From: Nevskiaceae bacterium | GTDB taxonomy: Bacteria; Pseudomonadota; Gammaproteobacteria; Nevskiales; Nevskiaceae | DNA: 64,000 nt | Assembly (NCBI GenBank): GCA_008012115.1 | Contig: SSEB01000003.1 | Coordinates: 124,001 to 188,000, forward strand | Direction: 5' to 3' | Shown: positions 18,485-26,499 of the stretch, one piece after another | Position numbering within the stretch: position 1 is the first letter of the stretch | How the letters are laid out: each line of letters starts with the position of its first letter | Translations under genes and position numbers: made by a program | The notes under the pieces: model-generated | What the model was told of the DNA's origin: nothing | Databases searched by the model: none | The model's input: the letters and a program-made list of their open reading frames with translations, nothing else

Positions 18485-20049
18485 GCCAGCTCGACGTCCT
18501 CGCGGAAACCGTCAAGCTGGCGCGCTTCCTCGGCACCACCGCCGACGCGCTCGGCTATCTGCGCGCGCTCGACGCCCGGCAGTTGCGCACGCTGCGCGAG
18601 GTGCTGAGCGCTGCTGAGTTCGCGCGCTCGCGACCGATGTTCACGCGCGTCACCCAGGCCAGCCGCCTGCTGCCCAACGCCCTGGTGGCGCTGATCGGCG
18701 AAAAGGTGTTCGGCGCCGTGCTGTGCGCGCGCATCGCCGGCCTGATGCCGGCGGATCGTGCGGTCGATCTCGCCGCGAAAATGCCGGATGCCTTCCTCGC
18801 GGATGTCGCGGTCGAACTCGACCCGGCGAGTGCCCGCGAAGTGATTGCGGCGATGCCGGCGCACCGCGTCGTCGCCATCGCCCTGATCCTGGTGCAGCGC
18901 GGCGACTTCATCACCATGGGCCGCTTCGTCGGCTACCTGCGCGATACGGTGATCGCAGCGGCGATCACGGCCATCACCAGCGACGAGGCGCTGCTGCGCA
19001 CGGCCTTCTTCATCGAGTCCAAGGACAAGCTCAACGCCCTCATCGGCCTGCTGCCGGAGGCTCGCTTGCGGTCCAGCATCCGGCTCGCGGCCGATGACCG
19101 TCACGGCCTGTGGACTGAGGCGCTGTCGCTGATGGATCACGCCAGCCGTGAGTGGAAGGGCCGTATCGGTGATCTCGCCGCGGCCGAGGACGCGTCCGTG
19201 CTCGGCGGCATGCTTGAGGCGGCGCAGCGGCTGCAGGTCTGGGACGCGGTGCTGCCCATCGTCAGCTGCATGAGCGAGGCCAACCAGCGCAAGGTGGCGT
19301 CGCTGCCCGGACTGGCCAGTGCCGAGGTGCTGCGCAGCATCATCGATGCCGCCGAGCGCCACGGCCTGTGGGCCGAGCTGCTGCCGCTGGTCGGGCACAT
19401 GCACGAGGGGGCGCGCCGCACGGCGGCGCAGGTGGTGGAGCACCTGCCGCGCACCGTGCTGCTCAAGCTGCTGAGTGTCGCCAACCAGCGCGCCCTGTGG
19501 CCGGATCTGGTCTCCATTCTCCAGCTAATGGACGACGACGAGCGCCGCAACGTCGTGCGCCTGATCGGCGAGCAGGACGAGTCCGTGCTCAAGGCCCTGC
19601 TGGAGGCGATGGATCGCGCCCGCCTCTGGGGCGAGGTGCTGCCGCTGCTGCGCGACATGGGCGAGTCTGCACGCCGGACCGCCGCGCGACTGCTGCCGCA
19701 TTTCCCGCAGCCCGTGCTGCTGCGCCTGATCGACACCACGGATCGCCTGGGTCTGTGGCCGGATCTGCTCGCAATCGCCAGCGACATGGGCGAGCCGGAG
19801 CTGGACACCGTCGCCACCCTCATCGCGCAGCAGGACCGCGCCGTGCTCGATCACCTGATCGCCAGCACCGAGGCGCAGAACCTCTGGCCGCAACTGCTGC
19901 CCATCGTCTCGCGCCTCGGCGACGACACACTCAAGCGCGCCGCGGACACGCTGCGTGCGCGCCTGCCCGCGCTGGAAGTGCAGGCCCGCAAGCTCGGCGT
20001 GTGGGATCGACTCACGGCCCTGTTGCCCGACATCACGCGCCCGGCGTAG
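18481..20049 (+). CDS. tandem 43-residue alpha-helical repeat protein
   Basis: 522 aa, no signal peptide. From about residue 200 the sequence is a perfect-period helical repeat: Trp at 211, 254, 297, 340, 383, 426 and 469, each 43 residues apart. The unit is roughly LLxLIDxAxRxxLWxxLLPLhxxM followed by RRxxAxLhxxhP and V. The N-terminal 200 residues are also helical but irregular. The architecture resembles HEAT/ARM-like or MgtE-N-like superhelices used as scaffolds. It is the last gene of the DUF1329-MMPL operon, so it may be the cytosolic scaffold of that transporter. Specific function unknown. Confidence 0.8.
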   Translation: MSQLDVLAETVKLARFLGTTADALGYLRALDARQLRTLREVLSAAEFARSRPMFTRVTQASRLLPNALVALIGEKVFGAVLCARIAGLMPADRAVDLAAKMPDAFLADVAVELDPASAREVIAAMPAHRVVAIALILVQRGDFITMGRFVGYLRDTVIAAAITAITSDEALLRTAFFIESKDKLNALIGLLPEARLRSSIRLAADDRHGLWTEALSLMDHASREWKGRIGDLAAAEDASVLGGMLEAAQRLQVWDAVLPIVSCMSEANQRKVASLPGLASAEVLRSIIDAAERHGLWAELLPLVGHMHEGARRTAAQVVEHLPRTVLLKLLSVANQRALWPDLVSILQLMDDDERRNVVRLIGEQDESVLKALLEAMDRARLWGEVLPLLRDMGESARRTAARLLPHFPQPVLLRLIDTTDRLGLWPDLLAIASDMGEPELDTVATLIAQQDRAVLDHLIASTEAQNLWPQLLPIVSRLGDDTLKRAADTLRARLPALEVQARKLGVWDRLTALLPDITRPA

Positions 20050-20167
20050 GCGCTGCATCGGCCAGATACGGTATCCAGATCGCGCGCCGAGCCGTATCCA
20101 ATTCCGACCACTGATGAATCCGGTTGCGGCACCGGTGAAACCGGTGTGCATAGCCGCCTGAGCGGCC

Positions 20168-20277
20168 CACCCGCTCTGCGATTTGATGGCAGGCTTTATG
20201 TTTGCAAATATATGCTGAACTTTAAATTACATAATGATTTATAACAAACTCCCCAGGCAACTGTCGTTGAGCGGGTG
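20168..20277 (+). repeat. 110-nt palindrome-ended element, copy 3
   Basis: Arms CACCCGCT (20168-20175) and AGCGGGTG (20270-20277), 24-nt flanks, 46-nt AT-rich core 20200-20245 running GTT to AAC; CCCAGGCA lies in the right flank. Core self-complementarity is weaker than in the other copies and needs gaps. It lies 118 nt after the helical-repeat gene stop. Confidence 0.82.
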
Positions 20278-20311
20278 CCGGCGCTGACGCCTCCTTCGGG
20301 CACAATAGGTC

Positions 20312-20354
20312 ATGCACAGCTATCGCTATTACGACTTTCTCGTCGCCGGTATGG
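20312..20354 (+). repeat. duplicated 5' end of the queuosine transporter gene
   Basis: This stretch encodes MHSYRYYDFLVAGM, against MHAYRYYDFLVAGM at the true start (20499). The last roughly 25 bases are identical between copies, while the first 18 differ at four or so positions, several of them synonymous. The offset is about 187 bp, and the hairpin-rich insert lies between the copies. Confidence 0.75.
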
Positions 20355-20498
20355 GTGAGCCGGGCCGCTGCGCTCGCACTGCGAGCGGGCGCAGCGAACG
20401 CCAAGGGCCAGGATGGTCCTTGGCCGGTTTTCTTGGCGAGGCATGGATGCCGCGCCTGGAAAAGCGTCACCGCTGGCCGAAAGGAACGGGCTGATCCT
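20355..20498 (+). other. three-hairpin insert at the yhhQ 5' end
   Basis: Successive inverted repeats: GCTGCGC...GCGCAGC around a GCGAGCG loop region (about 20366-20396), CCAAGGGCC/GGTCCTTGG (about 20401-20423) and GGCGAGGCAT/ATGCCGCGCC (about 20434-20456). It is bracketed by the duplicated start codons of yhhQ and ends with AAAGGA, which may supply the ribosome-binding site. This is either a mobile hairpin element or a 5'-UTR regulatory structure. Confidence 0.55.
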
Positions 20499-21230
20499 AT
20501 GCACGCGTATCGGTACTACGACTTTCTCGTCGCCGGTATGGTGACGGTGCTGTTGTGTTCCAACCTGATCGGCCCGGCCAAGGTGGCGGTGGCCACGCTG
20601 CCGCTGCTCGGCACCTTCAACTACGGTGCCGGCAACATCTTCTTCCCGTTCAGCTACATCTTCGGCGACATCCTCACCGAGGTATATGGCTACGCGCGCG
20701 CGCGCCGCGCGATCTGGGCCGGCTTCGGCGCGCTGATCTTCGCCAGCTTCATGGCCTGGGCGATGATCGCACTGCCGGCAAGCCCGACCGAACCATTCAA
20801 CAAGGATCTGCAGCCGGCGATGGAAGTGGCCTTCGGCAACACCTGGCGCATCGTCTTTGCCGGGCTGTTCTCCTACTGGCTCGGCGACTTCGTGAACTCC
20901 TACGTGCTCGCGCGACTCAAGCTGCTGACACAGGGACGCTACCTGTGGACGCGCACCATCGGCTCCACCATCTGCGGCCAGGCGGTGGACTCCATCGTGT
21001 TCTTTCCGCTGGCGTTCTACGGCGAGTGGACCAGCGACACCATGGTCACCGTGGTCATCGCCAACTTCACCTTCAAGGTCGCCGTCGAAGTGCTGTTCAC
21101 GCCTGTGACCTACGCCGTCGTGAATTTCCTCAAGCGCAGTGAAGGCATCGATACCTACGACAAGGGCACCAATTTTTCGCCGTTCTCGCTGCGCGGCGAC
21201 GAGGGCGAGCAGCATCGGTACGAGCGTTGA
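20499..21230 (+). CDS. yhhQ: queuosine precursor transporter (VUT family)
   Basis: 243 aa with about six membrane helices. Characteristic stretches are NYGAGNIFFPFSYIFGDILTE (about residues 41-61) and SYWLGDFVNSYVLARLK, then GSTICGQAVDSIVFFPLAFYG, matching YhhQ/QPTR proteins that import the queuosine precursors preQ0/preQ1 for tRNA modification. I start at the second MHxYRYYDF copy, because family members begin there and AAAGGA lies upstream; an in-frame GTG further upstream would add 48 residues from the insert. Confidence 0.9.
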   Translation: MHAYRYYDFLVAGMVTVLLCSNLIGPAKVAVATLPLLGTFNYGAGNIFFPFSYIFGDILTEVYGYARARRAIWAGFGALIFASFMAWAMIALPASPTEPFNKDLQPAMEVAFGNTWRIVFAGLFSYWLGDFVNSYVLARLKLLTQGRYLWTRTIGSTICGQAVDSIVFFPLAFYGEWTSDTMVTVVIANFTFKVAVEVLFTPVTYAVVNFLKRSEGIDTYDKGTNFSPFSLRGDEGEQHRYER

Positions 21231-21250
21231 CGTCCTCAGGGCATGAAAAA

Positions 21251-21276
21251 GCCGCAGCACTTGCTGCGGCTTTTTT
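21251..21276. terminator. bidirectional intrinsic terminator
   Basis: GCCGCAGC (21251-21258) and GCTGCGGC (21263-21270) with T6 on the plus side and A5 before the stem, so it can end both the yhhQ transcript (+) and the converging GloVer-repeat gene (-). Confidence 0.88.
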
Positions 21277-21288
21277 GTTCGGCTCGCT

Positions 21289-22506
21289 TTACTTGAGACG
21301 GTAGATCGTCCCCAGCCCGCTGCCGAGCGTGGTGCCATAGAGTCCGCCGTTGCTGGCCTTGAGCAGCGCGCCATACGGCGAAGCGCCATCCGCCGCGTTG
21401 GCGCCGAAGGCGTAGAGCGTCGACAGCGTGCCATTGGGCGTGATCTTGAACGCGGTGCCCAGATTATTGGCGCCGCCGCCGGAGGCGGTGCCATAGAAGC
21501 TGCCATCGCCGCCGTCGATCAGGCCGGCACGCGGATGCGCACCGTCGGCAGCCCCGGAGAACGAATACAGCGTGGTGAAGCCGCCTGCCGTCGTGATCCT
21601 GTAGACCGTTCCGAAGTTCTTGGCGCCGCCGTACGAGGTGACGCCGTAGAGGTTGCCGTCGCCACCCTGCACCAGGCCGGCGTAGGGCAGCGCACCGTCT
21701 GCATTCCGGTCCGCAGCAATGGCACTGAAGGAGTACAGGATGGTGAAATCACCTGCGGGCGTCAGCTTGAACACCGTGCCTTCGCCGTTGGCCCCGCCCA
21801 GCGGCGTGGTGCCGTAGAAATTGCCGTCGCTGCCCTGCACCAGGCCGGCGTAGGGGCCGGCCGCATCGTTGGCGACGCCGCCGAAGGAGTACAGCGTCGT
21901 GATGACCCCGGACGGGGTGATCTTGTAGAGCGTGCCGCCACCGTAAGCGCCGCCAGTCTGCGTGGTGCCGTAGAAGCTGCCATCACGGCCCTGGACCAGC
22001 GTGCCGCTGGGTTCGGCGCCATCGCTGCCGGCACCAAACGCATGCAGCGTGGTCAGCGCCCCGGAGGACGTGATCTGGAAGACCGTACCCTTGCCGTTGG
22101 CACCGTTTGCGGAATTGGTGCCATAGAAATTTCCATCGCTGCCCTGCACGAGGGCCGAGTACGGCGAGGCGCCGTCGGTGTTGTTGGCACCGAACGAGTA
22201 GAGCGTCGTCGGCGTGCCGCCCGGCGCGAGCCGGTAGACCGTGCCGGCATTGTTGGCACCGCCGGAGAGAGTCGTGCCGTAAAGGTTGCCGTCCCGCCCT
22301 TGCGTCAGGCCGGCATAGGGATAGCTACCATCGGCGGCGGTGAAAGCGTACTGGGCGAGGCCCTGCGCCCTGTCGATCACGCTTTCTGGCGCAGGGGAGC
22401 TGCGGCTGCAAGCCGCCATGTCCGACGCGAGTACGACCATCGCAGCTGCGAGCAGCAATCGCGCAGCGGGAAGTGCGGTAAGCCCGGTGTGGTTCTGGGT
22501 AATCAT
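21289..22506 (-). CDS. tandem GloVer-repeat extracellular protein
   Basis: 405 aa with a signal peptide; the Cys in SDMAACSRSS could be a lipid attachment site. The body is tandem repeats of about 45-52 residues with the core DGxxPYAGLVQGSDGNFYGT and GTVFKLTPxG, then LYSFG. These are the choice-of-anchor tandem GloVer repeats known from secreted proteobacterial and planctomycete proteins, probably a beta-propeller. It follows the adaptor gene by 73 bp with AAAGGGA before the ATG. It may be co-transcribed with the copper island but shows no obvious functional link. Confidence 0.82.
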   Translation of the reverse strand: MITQNHTGLTALPAARLLLAAAMVVLASDMAACSRSSPAPESVIDRAQGLAQYAFTAADGSYPYAGLTQGRDGNLYGTTLSGGANNAGTVYRLAPGGTPTTLYSFGANNTDGASPYSALVQGSDGNFYGTNSANGANGKGTVFQITSSGALTTLHAFGAGSDGAEPSGTLVQGRDGSFYGTTQTGGAYGGGTLYKITPSGVITTLYSFGGVANDAAGPYAGLVQGSDGNFYGTTPLGGANGEGTVFKLTPAGDFTILYSFSAIAADRNADGALPYAGLVQGGDGNLYGVTSYGGAKNFGTVYRITTAGGFTTLYSFSGAADGAHPRAGLIDGGDGSFYGTASGGGANNLGTAFKITPNGTLSTLYAFGANAADGASPYGALLKASNGGLYGTTLGSGLGTIYRLK

Positions 22507-22578
22507 CGTGTAAATCCCTTTTTCTGATATGACGTGAACAAGTGCTGGTCCGCGGTCACGCCTGCCCCGGCCCGATAT

Positions 22579-23736
22579 TCATTGGTATTGCGCGAGCAGC
22601 GCTCCGCCGACGACGACCAGTCGGTCGTCCGGCTTGAATCCGCTCACCGCTCCATTGCCGATGGCCGCGACAGATGGGTTCACCGCATCGCAGGCCGCGA
22701 TACGGCGCAACGCAAAGCGCTCAGACGCAACATGCACCCAGACGCCACCACCCTCGTTCAAGCCGGTGACGCAGGCCTTCGAGAGCTGCTGCGTCGCGGC
22801 GTCGGCGTCGACATCGACGACGACATCCACCGGCATGCCGGGCACAAGTCCGGCACCGGCATCGGCGACGTCGAGCAACAGTCGCCATCCCGGCTGCTCC
22901 TTCAGTGGCTCCTGTGCACGCAGGCGCAGCAGCACTTGCCGTTGCGTATCGACGGCGATATGCGCGGATTGCACTTTCGCCGCGAGGCGCGGATCGAAGC
23001 TGTACGCCGCAACGCGCAGCTGCGCAGGATTCGTCACCTCGAACAGCGGCTGTCCGGCGATCACCATTTCGCCTTCGCGCAGATTGCTCCTGAGCAGCAC
23101 GCCGCTGACCGCCGCGCGCAGAGGCAGCCGGTCCGTCAGGCTGGCCGCAGCCTGGTCGCGCTGCTGTGTCGCGGCCTCAAGCTCCGCGAGCGCCTGCTCG
23201 TAGTAGACGTTGCCGCTGGCCTGGCCCTCGCTGGCTGAGGATTGCAGCCGCAGGCGCTCGACATTGATCTGGTCGATCAATGCGCGCTGCTCGGATTCGA
23301 CGCGCTGCGCGGTTCGCTTGGCGGCATCCCTCTGCGTTATCTGCGGCCGCAGGTAGGCCAGCACCTGCCCAGCTTTGACGGCAATGCCGGCGAGCGGCCA
23401 GTCGCCCTCGGGCGCTTCGAGAATTCCCGTCTCCGGCGCGGCGATCAGGGTGCGCGCCTCGGGCCGCGCGATGACTTCACCCTGCAATTTCAATACTGTC
23501 GTAACGCGACCTTGCGCGAGCGTTTCGGTACGGACGCCCAGCAAATGCTGCACGGCCTTGGGCACGAACAAGTCACCATTCGATAACTTGTGCGGCACGG
23601 CCGCCAAAGGTGCAGCCACTTCGGTCACTGGCGGTGCACCGGCATCCCGATGTGCCTCGCCGTCGTGGGCATTCACCGCCGGCGTGATGTACACGGCCGT
23701 GATCCCCAAAACCAGAAAGGCCGCGGAACGGGTCAT
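22579..23736 (-). CDS. RND efflux periplasmic adaptor (second of two)
   Basis: 385 aa membrane-fusion protein. The N-terminal signal (AAFLVLGITAVYITPAVNA) is followed by a His-containing stretch (HDGEAHRDAG). Barrel-sandwich halves are around VIARPEARTLIAAPETGIL and LPLRAAVSGVLLRSNLREGE, with a helical hairpin between them (about residues 125-185). Related to CusB/CzcB adaptors that link an RND pump to an outer-membrane channel. Its ATG overlaps the stop of the first adaptor (ATGA), so the two are coupled. No outer-membrane channel gene is nearby. Confidence 0.82.
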   Translation of the reverse strand: MTRSAAFLVLGITAVYITPAVNAHDGEAHRDAGAPPVTEVAAPLAAVPHKLSNGDLFVPKAVQHLLGVRTETLAQGRVTTVLKLQGEVIARPEARTLIAAPETGILEAPEGDWPLAGIAVKAGQVLAYLRPQITQRDAAKRTAQRVESEQRALIDQINVERLRLQSSASEGQASGNVYYEQALAELEAATQQRDQAAASLTDRLPLRAAVSGVLLRSNLREGEMVIAGQPLFEVTNPAQLRVAAYSFDPRLAAKVQSAHIAVDTQRQVLLRLRAQEPLKEQPGWRLLLDVADAGAGLVPGMPVDVVVDVDADAATQQLSKACVTGLNEGGGVWVHVASERFALRRIAACDAVNPSVAAIGNGAVSGFKPDDRLVVVGGALLAQYQ

Positions 23737-24854
23737 GGCCTGCTGCCCTCCGCCCGCCGGGCGTCGTTGAGCGCCGGCACACCGTCCACCACGACGTGCT
23801 CGCTGCCGCTCAGGCCTCGATCGACGAGGATGCGCTCCTGGTCGGTGGCGACATAGTGAATCCGCTGCGCGCGGAAAATCCCAGGCCGCTGGTTGACCCA
23901 GACCCAAGAGGCGCCATCCTGGCGAAATACGCTTCTTGCGGGTAAGGCGAACTGTCTGGCGCTGCTTGCCTGCGTCTCCGCTCGGACCTGAACGGGCTCG
24001 CCAGGGGCCAGCGAAGCGATCGCGCCGACGACCTCGTACAACGCTCGGCGCGAACGCAATTCCGGGTCGTAGGACTCGCTGAGCAGGCTCAGTCCGATCG
24101 ATTGGCCGTCGACCGTCACGGCGCTTTTCACCTGGGCACTGTCGATATCTCGATCCGAGTATTCGACGGCAATCGCAAGCCCCGCCCCGGCGTTCAGCTC
24201 GAAAAGCGACTGTCCAGAAACCGCGACCGCGCCAGCTCGCGCGTTACTACGCACGACCACTCCGGCACGCGGTGCGGCGATGGTGACGCCGTCGTTCAGA
24301 GCCCTGTGCAGCTGTGATTCTCGCGCCTGGGCGCTGCGGTAGTCGGCCAGCAATTGGAGGGTTGGTGTCGGCAGCTTGATATCAAACGGTTGCGTGCCAT
24401 CCAGCTGATAACGCTCGACCTGGAGCCGGCTGATCATTGCATCGCGATGCGCGGCCGCGTATTCGATTTCCAGGTTGCGGCGCTCAGGTTGCGGCAGTGC
24501 CGGTCTCAGGTAGGCCAGCACCTGGCCAGCGATCACTTTTTGCCCTGGCTGCGCGAAACCGCCAGCCGGCGCCTCGATAACGCCATCCTGCCTGGCGACG
24601 ATGCGCAGGTCACGACGCGCATCGACGACGACCAGACCCGGGAGAGCGGTGCTCCGCGCTGCGTCTGCGAGCAATATCGTCTTGATACCGGACTGCTGCT
24701 GCGCAGCCTCGCCCAACTCGACCTGCGCGGTCTCATCGTGCGTGCCGGTCGCCGCGTGCGATTCGTGTGCCTGAGCGGCCTGCAGCAGGCCAAAGCCGGC
24801 CATGCCGCAGAGCGCGGCGACAGGAAGCGTTCTTATTGCAGGCCACGGCAGCAT
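23733..24854 (-). CDS. RND efflux periplasmic adaptor (first of two)
   Basis: 373 aa, paralogous in plan to the next gene. Signal (PVAALCGMAGFGLLQAAQA) and His-rich start (HESHAATGTHDE), lipoyl-like halves (VARQDGVIEAPAGGFAQPG and APRAGVVVRSNARAGAVAVSG), then beta-barrel and membrane-proximal domains. Metal-type adaptor (CusB-like) by the His-rich N-terminus. The start at 24854 has GAGG five bases upstream and lies 7 bp after the ankyrin gene stop. Two tandem adaptors may form a heteromeric ring on the CusA-like pump encoded upstream. Confidence 0.8.
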   Translation of the reverse strand: MLPWPAIRTLPVAALCGMAGFGLLQAAQAHESHAATGTHDETAQVELGEAAQQQSGIKTILLADAARSTALPGLVVVDARRDLRIVARQDGVIEAPAGGFAQPGQKVIAGQVLAYLRPALPQPERRNLEIEYAAAHRDAMISRLQVERYQLDGTQPFDIKLPTPTLQLLADYRSAQARESQLHRALNDGVTIAAPRAGVVVRSNARAGAVAVSGQSLFELNAGAGLAIAVEYSDRDIDSAQVKSAVTVDGQSIGLSLLSESYDPELRSRRALYEVVGAIASLAPGEPVQVRAETQASSARQFALPARSVFRQDGASWVWVNQRPGIFRAQRIHYVATDQERILVDRGLSGSEHVVVDGVPALNDARRAEGSRP

Positions 24855-24861
24855 GCGAGCC

Positions 24862-25506
24862 TCAATGCGACGGCGCGCCGCCTGGCGCCGCTGCCGATTC
24901 CAGCAGCGCCACGATCCGGCCTTGGCCGCGCAACTTCGCGATGCGCAGCGGCGTGTAGCCGGCGGTGGATTCGATGCTGCGGTCGGCGCCATGACCGAGC
25001 AGGAACTTGACCTGCTCTTCATGCCCGACTGCACTGGCGAGAAAGAGCGCCGTAATGCCGCGATCATTGCGCGCATTGATGTCGGCACCGTGCTTCAGCA
25101 ACTCGGTCAGCAACTCGGCGCTGTCGCCGAAGTAAGCGGCATAGATCAGCGGACTCCAGCCCGAACCATCGGCCAGGTTCACACTGGCCTGATGGTCGAG
25201 CAAGATCCTGGCGCACTCCAGCGAGTTGTGGCTGACGGCAGCGATCAACGCGGTTTGTCCCAGGGAATCGAACTGATCGACGGGCTGTCCGTCGGCGATA
25301 CTCTTGGCGACCTCGGCACACTCGCCGTTGCGTGCATGGTTGACGAAGAACGCCACACGGTCTTCTTGTGTGAGACCGTTGATCACAGCGTCGGACCGTG
25401 GGGTTTGCGTCGCGGGCCGCACCCCGCTCTGGGCGCAGCCTGCCAATACCAGCAGGGATGCGGCCAAAACGGCAAATCGCCGTACAGATGAATACGATGC
25501 CGTCAT
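24862..25506 (-). CDS. ankyrin-repeat lipoprotein
   Basis: 214 aa. The N-terminus ends in the lipobox LAGC (Cys 24). Four ankyrin repeats follow, for example GQTALIAAVSHNSLECARILLDH and GWSPLIYAAYFGDSAELLTELL, then GITALFLASAVGHEEQVKFLL. It probably acts as a periplasmic protein-binding scaffold. Located between the parvulin and adaptor genes with near-zero spacing on both sides, so part of the same operon. Confidence 0.88.
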   Translation of the reverse strand: MTASYSSVRRFAVLAASLLVLAGCAQSGVRPATQTPRSDAVINGLTQEDRVAFFVNHARNGECAEVAKSIADGQPVDQFDSLGQTALIAAVSHNSLECARILLDHQASVNLADGSGWSPLIYAAYFGDSAELLTELLKHGADINARNDRGITALFLASAVGHEEQVKFLLGHGADRSIESTAGYTPLRIAKLRGQGRIVALLESAAAPGGAPSH

Positions 25507-25507
25507 G

Positions 25508-26410
25508 TCATTTCTGCCCGGCGCCGTTGGTGCCTGTCGCGCTGCCGCTGCTGATCTTGGCGTTCGCAGTCAGACGTGCAGTCAAGGTTTCGATCTGAAG
25601 CTGTCCCGCTTTTTGGCGCAGCGCCTGTTTCACGTTGTCGCTGAGCGCATCGTAAGGCTCGGGGGTTGCGACCGGACGCGGACCATCCTCGACCTTGATG
25701 ACATGCCAACCGAAGCGGCTGCGCACTGGAGTCTTGCTGTATTCACCTTTTCTCAGCGACGGCAGTGCGTCGGTGAAATTGTGGTCGACGAAGATATCGG
25801 GTCGGAACCAGCCCAGATCGCCTCCGTTATTCTGTCCACCAGGATCCTGCGAATACACCCTGGCAAGCTCGGCAAAATCGGAGCCGCCATTCAGCTTGCC
25901 GATGATTTCACGCGCTTCCGAGGACGTCGGCACCAGGATCTGGCGCAGCTTGTACTCGACGATCTTGCCGTTCGCTCGATTCCATTCGTAGGCCGACTTC
26001 AGGCTGGCGTCGGTGATCGGATTTTTTTCAAAATAATTTTCCAGGTATGCACGCGACAGAATTTCACGCGTCTGGAATGCCAACTGGTCGGCGACCGCCG
26101 GCTTCTTGTCCAGGCCGCTCTTGCGTGCCTCCTGCGCCAGCACCTCTTCGGTGATCAACTCCGTGCGCGCGGCAGTGCGTGCATCAGCGCTGTTCAAGGG
26201 CCGTCCATTCTTGTCAGTGGCAAACCCGGACGTCATCAGCTGCACATGGTTCTGGCTGATCGGTTGGCCGTTGACAATAATTTCTGGTGCGAGCCCTTCG
26301 GCATACGGTCCAGCACTGGCGCCTGATGCGCCCTGCGCCGCAACCAGACTGGCCAAACCAGCGGCGTAAAGCGAGAGTCTCAACGCCGGTCTAATCTGCA
26401 ACTGCAACAT
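25508..26410 (-). CDS. periplasmic parvulin-type peptidyl-prolyl isomerase
   Basis: 300 aa with signal peptide. A SurA-N-like helical region is followed by a parvulin domain: LRQILVPTSSEAREIIGKL, FAELARVYSQDPGGQNNGGDLGW and SRFGWHVIKVEDG. It likely assists folding of a secreted partner; its position directly downstream of the large SBP56-like gene (90 bp) suggests that protein as client. The start at 26410 is the first one followed by a signal sequence. Confidence 0.88.
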   Translation of the reverse strand: MLQLQIRPALRLSLYAAGLASLVAAQGASGASAGPYAEGLAPEIIVNGQPISQNHVQLMTSGFATDKNGRPLNSADARTAARTELITEEVLAQEARKSGLDKKPAVADQLAFQTREILSRAYLENYFEKNPITDASLKSAYEWNRANGKIVEYKLRQILVPTSSEAREIIGKLNGGSDFAELARVYSQDPGGQNNGGDLGWFRPDIFVDHNFTDALPSLRKGEYSKTPVRSRFGWHVIKVEDGPRPVATPEPYDALSDNVKQALRQKAGQLQIETLTARLTANAKISSGSATGTNGAGQK

Positions 26411-26499
26411 CTGAATACTCCTGATACCTGCAAAAATATTGATCCGGGAAAAATCCGGAGACTGACTGCAATTGAAGCCAGTCTCCGGATTGGCTGGGC

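Larger units (their letters stand above)
20050..20498. other. 449-bp gene-free stretch before the queuosine transporter
   Basis: It holds repeat element 3 (20168-20277), a near-copy of the first 43 bases of the downstream gene (20312-20354) and a roughly 145-bp insert with three strong hairpins (20355-20498). The short frame 20312-20494 starts with the duplicated codons and then reads into the insert; I do not regard it as an independent gene. Confidence 0.7.

Noticed and set aside
20278..20498. preQ1 riboswitch controlling yhhQ
   Set aside because: The hairpins in the leader do not show the short C-rich loop and A-rich tail of preQ1-I, nor a type II or III layout that I can recognise.
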